Source: an uncultured Bacilli bacterium
GTDB lineage: Bacteria; Bacillota_I; Bacilli_A; RF39; UBA660
Length of the DNA stretch: 12,339 bases
Assembly (NCBI GenBank): GCA_947853365.1
Contig: CANTWQ010000023.1
Coordinates: forward strand, 1 to 12,339
Direction: 5' to 3'
Position 1 is the stretch's first letter, and the number at the start of each line of letters is the position of its first letter. Of this stretch, positions 6,149-12,339 are shown piece by piece. Below the pieces are notes generated by a model. That model had not been told where the DNA came from. It worked only from the letters and a program-made list of their open reading frames with translations, and searched no databases. The position numbers and the translations under genes were made by a program.

Positions 6149-8203
6149 ATGATGGAGAGAATCAAAAGGTTTTCGAAAAAACATGGTTTTACGTTGATTG
6201 AGCTTTTGGCGGTATTGGTCATTGTTGGGATTATATTGGGAATAATGATTCCGTCGGTGGCGAGACTTTTAGAAAGCCAAAAAAGAAGCAAATATTCTTA
6301 TCATGAAACGATTGTCGAAGAGGCCATGGATGCTTATGTGGATCAGTATGGGGATAGTTTTCAAGAGGAACAGGGAGAGTGTTCTTGTTATAAAGTTCCT
6401 TATCAGAGATTATTAGATGAACAGTTGATCCACGAAGAGGATATTACTTGTAATTTGGATCAAGATAGTGAAACAAAGGGTTTTATTTTGGCATATCCGA
6501 TCAATGGTAGTCGTAGCAATTTCCGTTATGAGTATTATTTAACGTGTCGCGATCAATCGACCGGGGAAATTATTCATGAAACGGAAGATGCACCTAGTGG
6601 TTGTTGTGGTGTCAATTCTAGTTTTCGAATTACGGATTATGCGGTAAAGTTTAACGATAGCAATGGTAGTAGTTATGACTATGATTGGACCAATCAAAAT
6701 GTCTATCAAGAATTTCATGCTACCGATCCTTATATGGCTGGTATCGTTGGATATGAATATTCGACCGATGGTGGTACTCGTTGGACATATGTCGAAGGGA
6801 ATCATTGGACGTTTACCACGGATATGGATGAAACAGTACAAGTAAGGGCCGTAGATGGGGATAATAACCGTAGTAGTGTTGTTAGTTACAATGTCAAAAT
6901 CGATAAAACCAATCCTACTTGTACGGTTTCTGGTGGTAACAGTAGTTGGACGAATCAAACCGTTTCTATCACTGGTACGTGTCATGATTCGGGTTCTGGT
7001 TGTACGGGAAATGCTTATCGTAGTTTTTCAGGTAGTGGTAATGTCTATAATGGATACTATTCACCGGGCTATGTTTATGATTATGCAGGAAATTCTACTT
7101 ATTGTGGTACTGCACAAGTAAAATTTGATAAAGATCCGCCAAGTTGCAGTGTATCGGGTGGTAATAGCAGTTGGACCACTGGTAGTGTCACCGTTCGTGG
7201 TACTTGTGGAGGAGAAACGGGGCAATCGGGTTGTACCGGCAATGTATCCCAAACCACTTCTTCTAATGGCAGTCGTTATGTATCTCCGGGTACGGTTTAT
7301 GACAATGCCGGAAATAGTACTTCTTGTGGTTCTACTCGCGTTATGATCGATAATACCTATCCATCATGTAATACGACGGGAGGTAGTTCTTCTTGGAAAA
7401 CAAGTGTTACTTTGACGGGGGTTTGTAGTAATTCTTATAGTGATTGTACTGGTAATGCTACCCGTACGTTCTCTGGCCAAAACTATAATGGTAGTTATTC
7501 TCCGGGTTCTGTTTGTAATGAAGTAGGGCATTGTACAACTTGTCCAAGTGCGACGGTTAAAATTGATATCAGTGCGCCAACGGTAAATAATGTTTCAATT
7601 AATTGTAGTAGTGGAACTGTTACAGCTTCTGCTTCTGATAATAATGGTAGTCCAACAATTTATTATTCAGTGAATGGTAGTAGTGGGAATCGTTTTAATC
7701 CACAGTGTGGAACGACTTATACAGCGACCGTTTATGCTGTCGATGCCGCGGGCAATCGGAGTAGTTCGAAAACAGCTTCTTGTACGACAGGTTCTTGTTG
7801 TACGCCAATTGCCGCTGGAACGGCATGTAGCGCATCTCAATTAAACCAAACGAACACTTGTAATGGTGTGACGAGGCGATGTGTCGTACACGATACGCTT
7901 TATTCTTATGCTTGGAGTCCACAAGGTGCCCCAGCGGCAATGCAAGGACAGTTTAGTAATGGTTATATGAATATTGCAACTTGTGGTAGTATCAATGGCA
8001 ATTTTCCAAAGACGGTCACGTGTGGTGCTTCCAATGTTGGCGCAACCTATACGAGTGGTGGATCTGTTTGTCCTGGATTTAGTGCTTGGGCTACTGCCAG
8101 TGGTGCGACTCTAACAGATAATCGTGTTGTGAATGGAACCGTTTCACAGCATTCGTTTACCTGTCAACGTTCTGTTTCCGGATACACATACTGGTGGCAA
8201 TAG
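6149..8203 (+). CDS. Prepilin-like surface protein with Cys-rich Ig-like tandem repeats
   Basis: This 684-residue protein starts with a class III signal. A short basic leader ends at Gly13, followed by the prepilin-peptidase motif G|FTLIELL with Glu18 at mature position +5, and a hydrophobic helix (about 14-36). A helical stretch and Cys-containing region follow, then an Ig-like domain (about 159-251) and four tandem repeats of 72-75 residues (252-551). Repeats 1-3 open with DxxxPxC, carry GG(N/S)SSW and CTGN, and 1-2 close with a second Cys motif after AGNST. A further Cys-rich C-terminal region runs to Trp683-Gln684. About 32 Cys are present. It is far larger than ordinary pilins (about 150-200). 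The start is ATG 6149 (or 6152), 4 nt after AGGTGA (6139-6144); ATG 6113 overlaps the promoter. It is co-transcribed with the next gene, whose ribosome binding site overlaps this stop. A surface or adhesive role is inferred; the exact family is not recognised. Confidence 0.85.
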   Translation: MMERIKRFSKKHGFTLIELLAVLVIVGIILGIMIPSVARLLESQKRSKYSYHETIVEEAMDAYVDQYGDSFQEEQGECSCYKVPYQRLLDEQLIHEEDITCNLDQDSETKGFILAYPINGSRSNFRYEYYLTCRDQSTGEIIHETEDAPSGCCGVNSSFRITDYAVKFNDSNGSSYDYDWTNQNVYQEFHATDPYMAGIVGYEYSTDGGTRWTYVEGNHWTFTTDMDETVQVRAVDGDNNRSSVVSYNVKIDKTNPTCTVSGGNSSWTNQTVSITGTCHDSGSGCTGNAYRSFSGSGNVYNGYYSPGYVYDYAGNSTYCGTAQVKFDKDPPSCSVSGGNSSWTTGSVTVRGTCGGETGQSGCTGNVSQTTSSNGSRYVSPGTVYDNAGNSTSCGSTRVMIDNTYPSCNTTGGSSSWKTSVTLTGVCSNSYSDCTGNATRTFSGQNYNGSYSPGSVCNEVGHCTTCPSATVKIDISAPTVNNVSINCSSGTVTASASDNNGSPTIYYSVNGSSGNRFNPQCGTTYTATVYAVDAAGNRSSSKTASCTTGSCCTPIAAGTACSASQLNQTNTCNGVTRRCVVHDTLYSYAWSPQGAPAAMQGQFSNGYMNIATCGSINGNFPKTVTCGASNVGATYTSGGSVCPGFSAWATASGATLTDNRVVNGTVSQHSFTCQRSVSGYTYWWQ
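6902..7801 (+). repeat. Four tandem Ig-like coding repeats, 216-225 bp each
   Basis: Repeat units begin at 6902, 7127, 7349 and 7565, giving spacings of 225, 222 and 216 bp. Units 1-3 share an opening Asp-x-x-x-Pro-x-Cys, GG(N/S)SSW about ten residues later, and the CTGN motif. Unit 4 is divergent and keeps mainly the Asp opening and the DAAGNRS core near its end. The bases have diverged while the protein pattern is kept, so the array is old rather than freshly amplified. Confidence 0.8.
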
Positions 8204-8212
8204 GAGGAATTT

Positions 8213-9628
8213 ATGAAAAAAAAATTAAAGTTTTTGATAGGAATCCTGATTGTTTTACAGTGTTTCATCATGCCAGTTTCAGCGGTCAATGATCCTCTGG
8301 CTCCAGTTGATCCGTTTATTTATGTGGTACCTTCTGTTAACGTTTCTTCAGATGATGTTGTAGTAGCGGGCGATGAAATTATATTTGATGTTCAAGTTTC
8401 TACGACTTCTACCCATGCGGAGTTTCGTATCGAATATGATCCTAATTTGTTGGAATTTGTATCTGTCGAAACGCCGGATTATTGGCATTTTGCTGTAAGT
8501 GAAGACCATACGCAATATACGATTGATAGTGAAGCAAGTGATTCTCGTCTTTATGATACGATGAAAATTCATTTTCGAACTAAGGCGGAAGGAGTCGGAC
8601 AATGGGTCGATGTAACATTTACGGATATAAAATCTGGCGATGGGCAAACCGATTTAGATTCGACCCATTCTTTCCGGATCGCTTCTAATAATAATCAACT
8701 TTCTGATTTGTTTTTATCGGAAGGGACGATGGATCCTAGCTTTTCTAGTCATGTTTATGAATATACGGCATATGTTCCAATGCATGTTACGGAAGTTATG
8801 GTCTATGGTATGTTGGCCGATGCCACAAATGCCATCTTTGTCGATGGTTATGGGGTAGACAGAGCGGTTTCTTTGACAGATGAAAGTAATGATATTGAAG
8901 TAAAGGTTCGCGCCCAAGATGGAAGTGAATCTACTTATACCATTCATGTGGTAAGAGTAGAAGATGTAACTTCTCACACCGAAAATCGTTTACAGATGTT
9001 AATTGCTAATTTGGGACATTTTACATTTGATCCTGATCAAAATAATTATGTGTTAGAAGTTCCTTATGAAGTGAACCGATTTGAAGTAGTATCTTATGAA
9101 CTGATGGATCCTGTTGCAACAGTAACCATTCCGGAAGGAATTGATTTACAAGTGGGAGCGAATCAGTATTCGTTGTCCGTCTTTGCTGGCGATGGAACAG
9201 AAAATATTTATACGTTTGATATTACTCGATTGGAAGAGGGATCTGTTACTTTAGATAGCAACAATTATTTACAGTCTTTGACCATCGGTGGATATGACTT
9301 GTCATTCGATAAAGATCAGTTAGTTTACACACTACATACGACGGATTTTTCACAATTATTGATCGATGTCGTTCCGGAGAGCAACAAAGCACAAATTCAA
9401 ATCATTGGTAATCAAGAGTTGCACGATGGTAGCATCGTACGTATCGTCGTGACAGCGGAAAATGGTGAAAATCGTATTTATGAAATTCATTTAACGGCAG
9501 AAAAAGAAGATCATACCCTTTTGATTGTAGGAATCGTTACGGGTAGTATCGTTTTATTAGGACTCATTGGTACTGGAATTTACTTTTATCGCAAAAAATC
9601 TTTACAAAAGAAAAAAGAAATCATATAA
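8213..9628 (+). CDS. Secreted, membrane-anchored protein with cohesin-like and cadherin-like beta-sandwich domains
   Basis: This 471-residue protein has a Sec signal peptide (basic KKKLK, hydrophobic core, probable cleavage after Val-Ser-Ala at 24). The first domain (about 38-155) resembles a cohesin-type beta sandwich (VVAGDEIIFDVQV, then FRIEYDPNLLEFVSV). Three repeats of the cadherin-like beta-sandwich type start near residues 159, 258 and 350. Each runs from a (N)xLxxL opening through a Y-x-Y/L-x-V strand to a terminal (I/T)YxIxxxR/T strand. A membrane segment (about 436-459) and a basic tail (RKKSLQKKKE) anchor the C-terminus with its body outside the cell. AGGAGGA (8202-8208) overlaps the upstream stop codon, so translation is probably coupled to the prepilin-like gene. 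No enzyme motif is visible. A structural or binding role at the surface, perhaps holding or displaying its operon partner, is inferred. Confidence 0.85.
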   Translation: MKKKLKFLIGILIVLQCFIMPVSAVNDPLAPVDPFIYVVPSVNVSSDDVVVAGDEIIFDVQVSTTSTHAEFRIEYDPNLLEFVSVETPDYWHFAVSEDHTQYTIDSEASDSRLYDTMKIHFRTKAEGVGQWVDVTFTDIKSGDGQTDLDSTHSFRIASNNNQLSDLFLSEGTMDPSFSSHVYEYTAYVPMHVTEVMVYGMLADATNAIFVDGYGVDRAVSLTDESNDIEVKVRAQDGSESTYTIHVVRVEDVTSHTENRLQMLIANLGHFTFDPDQNNYVLEVPYEVNRFEVVSYELMDPVATVTIPEGIDLQVGANQYSLSVFAGDGTENIYTFDITRLEEGSVTLDSNNYLQSLTIGGYDLSFDKDQLVYTLHTTDFSQLLIDVVPESNKAQIQIIGNQELHDGSIVRIVVTAENGENRIYEIHLTAEKEDHTLLIVGIVTGSIVLLGLIGTGIYFYRKKSLQKKKEII

Positions 9629-9629
9629 T
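9601..9629 (+). promoter_or_regulatory. Sigma-A promoter of valS, embedded in the end of the preceding gene
   Basis: TTTACA (9601-9606), a 17-bp spacer and TATAAT (9624-9629) form a near-consensus promoter. It lies within the last nine codons of the cadherin-like gene, whose TAA stop (9626-9628) is part of the -10 box. Transcription would start near 9636, at the beginning of the T-box leader. Confidence 0.8.
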
Positions 9630-9635
9630 ACAACT

Positions 9636-9861
9636 AATAGCGATGAACTTGAGGAGTACAAAGAAAAAGAAAGATAGAGATGTTATGGTGGGTGGAAATA
9701 ACACTTGTTTCTTTGGAAGGTCGCAAGGGAGCTTTATTTTTGAAATTAGTAAAAAATAACGTTGGTGGCGTTAACACTTTAAGGGTATTCGTTTTAGAAT
9801 AAAATAAGGTGGTACCGCGTGTTGAAAACTCGTCCTTATCAAGGAAGCGAGTTTTTATTTT
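9636..9861 (+). promoter_or_regulatory. T-box leader (tRNA-Val-sensing riboswitch) of valS
   Basis: The diagnostic T-box sequence AAGGTGGTACCGCG lies at 9806-9819. Its UGGU bulge would pair with a tRNA ending ACCA, fitting A73 of tRNA-Val. In Stem I, CAAAGAAA pairs with TTTCTTTG, the apical part carries AGAGA and GGTGGGTGGAA between GTTAT and ATAAC, and the specifier strand reads GGAAG-GTC-GC. The GTC valine codon is at 9720-9722. Stem III (TAACG with CGTTA) lies around 9767-9773 and the positions following. ATAAGG (9804-9809) can pair with CCTTAT (9834-9839) as the antiterminator, which excludes the terminator hairpin. Uncharged tRNA-Val is therefore expected to allow read-through into valS. 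Confidence 0.93.
9825..9861 (+). terminator. T-box conditional terminator
   Basis: AAAACTCG (9825-9832) pairs with CGAGTTTT (9848-9855). An inner TCCTT/AAGGA helix lies across an ATC loop, with a 2-nt bulge (AG, 9846-9847), and a T-rich tail follows. It shares the TCCTT strand with the antiterminator, as required for the switch. It also serves as the first terminator for read-through from the upstream surface-protein operon, which has none of its own. Confidence 0.9.
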
Positions 9862-9874
9862 GAGGAGGAGTTAT

Positions 9875-12339
9875 ATGTTAGCGAAGAAATATGATAGTAA
9901 ACAAGTAGAAAGAGGTCGTTATGAAAAGTGGCTAGAAGGTGGTTATTTTGCATCGGGGAAAGATCGTTCCAAAGAGCCTTTCTGTATTGTGATCCCACCT
10001 CCAAATGTCACGGGAATTCTTCATTTGGGGCATGCTTGGGATACGACATTACAAGATATTATCGTTCGTTATAAAAGAATGGATGGATATGATGCTTTAT
10101 GGCTTCCAGGTATGGATCATGCGGGAATTGCAACACAAGCGAAAGTGGATAAAAAGTTGAAGGAAATGGGGATTTCGCCAAGACAATTACCAAGAGAAGA
10201 GTGGTTGAAGCATGCTTGGGCTTGGAAAGAGGAGTATGCCAAGAATATTCATAATCAATGGAAAGTGTTGGGGTTAAGTCTCGATTATAGCAAAGAACGT
10301 TTTACTTTGGATGAAGGCTTAAGTAAAGCGGTTCGTTATGTGTTTGTTACCCTTTATCATAAGGGCTTGATTTATCGAGGAGAGAGAATTATTAACTGGG
10401 ATCCTGTTGCCATGACGGCTTTATCCAATGAAGAAGTCATTTATAAAGATGTCGAAAGTGCTTTTTATCATATCAAATATATGGTAGATGGGGAGGATCG
10501 TTATTTAGAAGTTGCAACTACACGTCCTGAAACGTTGTTTGGTGATACCGCCGTGGCAGTTCATCCAGCGGATGAGCGATATCGAGATTTGATTGGTAAG
10601 TATGTCATATTGCCTCTTGTCAATAAAAAAATACCTATTGTTGGTGATGAACATGCGGATCCTACCTTTGGAACAGGGGTTGTAAAGATTACGCCGGCAC
10701 ATGATCCGAATGATTTTGAAGTGGGAAATCGCCATCATCTGGAAAGAGTTATTGTCATGAATCCCGATGGATCGATGAATGAGAACGCTGGTAAATATCA
10801 AGGAATGGATCGGTTTCAATGCCGCCAAGCTGTGGTTGATGAATTAAATCGGTTGGGTCTTTTAGTTGCCGTTAAGAAAATGACACATGCGGTTGGTCAT
10901 TCGGAGCGAACCGATACCATGATTGAACCATATTTATCGAAACAATGGTTTGTAAAAATGCGACCTCTTGCGGATCATGTATTGGAAAACCAAAAAAATA
11001 GTAAGACAAAAATTCATTTTGTTCCAAATCGTTTTGAAAAGATTATGAACCATTGGATGGAAATTACTTATGATTGGTGTATTTCTCGTCAGCTTTGGTG
11101 GGGACATCAAATACCAGCGTGGTATAGAAATAATGAGATTTATGTTGGTGTTGAAGCTCCAAAAGATGAGGGTTGGGTTCAGGATAATGATGTATTAGAT
11201 ACTTGGTTTTCAAGTGCTTTGTGGCCTTTTGCAACCCTTGGTTGGCCAGAAAATAGCAATATGATGAGACGTTATTTTCCTAATGATGTTTTAGTTACCG
11301 GCTATGATATAATTCCATTTTGGGTAAATCGTATGACTTTTATGAGTTTAGAATTTTTAGATAAACGTCCCTTTAAAGATTGTTTAATTCATGGTCTTAT
11401 TCGTGATAAGAATGGGGATAAAATGAGTAAGAGTCTTGGTAATGGTGTTGATCCGATGGATGTTATAGATGAATATGGAACTGATGCTTTAAGATTTTTC
11501 TTAACCACTACAACGGCGATGGGAATGGATTTGAGATATGATGAGGAAAAAGTAAAATCAACTTGGAATTTTATTAATAAATTATGGAATGCATCTCGTT
11601 TTTGTTTGATGAATATTGAAGATTTTAAAAAAGAAGATTATATTTTATCTAATTTATCGAATCAAGATAAATGGATTATTTCTAAATTAAATAAGCTTAT
11701 TAAATCAGTTAGAAAATCGCTAGATAATTATGAGTTTAATAATGCTGGTAGTCAAATGTATACATTTATTTGGAATGATTTTTGTGATTCTTATATAGAA
11801 ATGGCTAAATTTAGTTTAGATTCTATTGCTACTAAATCGACTTTATATTATGTATTGTCTAACATTATAAAACTATTAAGTCCATTTATGCCGTATGTTA
11901 CTGAAGAAATTTATATGAAATTACCATTTAGAGATAGTGATAGTATTATGATTAGTTCTTATCCTAAATATGATAAAAATCTAGTTTTCGAAGTTGAGGA
12001 ACAAAAAATTGAAAATGTTAGAAACTTTGTTACTTTATACCGTAACTTTAAGGTAGAAAATAAAATTGGTAATGATGCTCTTGTTATGTTAGATGATGGT
12101 TTAGAATATGATTTGATTAAGAAAATGTTAAAATTAAATAATATTGTAGAAGAAGAGCCACAGATAAAAAAATATGTTGTTTCTAATTCTTATTATACAA
12201 TTAATGTTTATTATGAAAAAGAACAGACAGAAGAAGATATTACGTTAAGAGAAAATACTATTAATAAATTAAAAGCTAGTATCGATAGAAGGACTAATTT
12301 ACTAAAAAATGAAAATTATGTTAATAAAGCTCCTAAAAA
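9875..12339 (+). CDS. valS: Valyl-tRNA synthetase (3' partial)
   Basis: The frame is open for 821 codons to the window end. ValRS is usually about 880 residues, so about 40-60 are missing. The enzyme charges tRNA-Val with valine. Class I signatures are present: HLGH at 50-53 (after PPPNVTG) and KMSKS at 516-520. The CP1 editing domain, which removes mischarged Thr, has TTRPET (215-220) and PAHDPND with Asp277. [11 protein letters not shown] precedes the C-terminal part of the catalytic core. An anticodon-binding helical domain follows from about 560, then the start of the C-terminal coiled coil ending in [12 protein letters not shown] 9875 lies 4 nt after GAGGAGGAG (9862-9870). Regulation is by the T-box. 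GC content falls from about 38% to about 22% near 11.3-11.5 kb without breaking the frame. Confidence 0.98.
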   Translation, partial: MLAKKYDSKQVERGRYEKWLEGGYFASGKDRSKEPFCIVIPPPNVTGILHLGHAWDTTLQDIIVRYKRMDGYDALWLPGMDHAGIATQAKVDKKLKEMGISPRQLPREEWLKHAWAWKEEYAKNIHNQWKVLGLSLDYSKERFTLDEGLSKAVRYVFVTLYHKGLIYRGERIINWDPVAMTALSNEEVIYKDVESAFYHIKYMVDGEDRYLEVATTRPETLFGDTAVAVHPADERYRDLIGKYVILPLVNKKIPIVGDEHADPTFGTGVVKITPAHDPNDFEVGNRHHLERVIVMNPDGSMNENAGKYQGMDRFQCRQAVVDELNRLGLLVAVKKMTHAVGHSERTDTMIEPYLSKQWFVKMRPLADHVLENQKNSKTKIHFVPNRFEKIMNHWMEITYDWCISRQLWWGHQIPAWYRNNEIYVGVEAPKDEGWVQDNDVLDTWFSSALWPFATLGWPENSNMMRRYFPNDVLVTGYDIIPFWVNRMTFMSLEFLDKRPFKDCLIHGLIRDKNGDKMSKSLGNGVDPMDVIDEYGTDALRFFLTTTTAMGMDLRYDEEKVKSTWNFINKLWNASRFCLMNIEDFKKEDYILSNLSNQDKWIISKLNKLIKSVRKSLDNYEFNNAGSQMYTFIWNDFCDSYIEMAKFSLDSIATKSTLYYVLSNIIKLLSPFMPYVTEEIYMKLPFRDSDSIMISSYPKYDKNLVFEVEEQKIENVRNFVTLYRNFKVENKIGNDALVMLDDGLEYDLIKKMLKLNNIVEEEPQIKKYVVSNSYYTINVYYEKEQTEEDITLRENTINKLKASIDRRTNLLKNENYVNKAPK

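Noticed and set aside
6539..6985. Minus-strand open frame of 148 codons opposite the prepilin-like gene
   Set aside because: It is Thr/Ile-rich, lies antisense to biased repeat codons, has no ribosome binding site, and is explained by the GGT/AGT/GAT-rich sense strand.
10505..10828. Minus-strand open frame of 107 codons opposite valS
   Set aside because: It lies entirely inside the conserved ValRS editing domain, with no start signals or recognisable protein features.
1..12339. CRISPR array, insertion sequence, rRNA, tRNA gene or phage attachment site
   Set aside because: No regularly spaced short repeats, transposase, cloverleaf-forming tRNA sequence or rRNA segment was seen. The only tRNA-related element is the T-box leader.

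Overview
The window looks like chromosomal DNA from an uncultured, spore-forming, low-GC Firmicute (Bacilli or Erysipelotrichia-like). Three things point there: A+T-rich DNA with strong AGGAGG/AGGTGA ribosome binding sites, a tRNA-sensing T-box leader, and a SpoVID-like gene followed by a YsxE-like gene behind a promoter that resembles sigma-E consensus. The species cannot be named from sequence alone.

Layout. (1) 1-249: 3' end of an unrecognised gene, closed by a terminator. (2) 329-2769: lon, an ATP-dependent protease with its own near-consensus sigma-A promoter and terminator. (3) 2770-4654: a two-gene sporulation operon, spoVID then ysxE. The genes overlap and end at a likely terminator. 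(4) 4489-4701, minus strand: a small two-helix membrane protein, divergent from the next gene. (5) 4793-6089: a membrane-anchored PASTA plus polysaccharide-deacetylase protein. (6) 6117-9628: a two-gene operon for cell-surface proteins. The first is a type IV prepilin-like N-terminus joined to cysteine-rich Ig-like repeats. The second is a secreted, C-terminally anchored protein with a cohesin-like domain and three cadherin-like beta-sandwich repeats. (7) 9601-12339: a tRNA-Val T-box leader and valS, which runs off the window end about 40-60 codons before its expected stop.

The order lon ... spoVID-ysxE ... valS is the order known from Bacillus subtilis (lonA-engB-hemAXCDBL-spoVID-ysxE-valS-folC-comC). 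The engB/hem block is absent here, and a surface/envelope gene set (deacetylase, giant pseudopilin, cadherin-like protein, small membrane protein) sits between ysxE and valS. This synteny supports the spoVID and ysxE assignments. It also predicts folC, and possibly the prepilin peptidase comC, just downstream.

Points worth a second look: the repeat-bearing prepilin and its anchored partner; the PASTA-deacetylase fusion; the YsxE protein with degenerate kinase motifs; the sigma-E-like promoter; and a sharp fall in GC content and change in codon use inside valS from about 11.3-11.5 kb onward.
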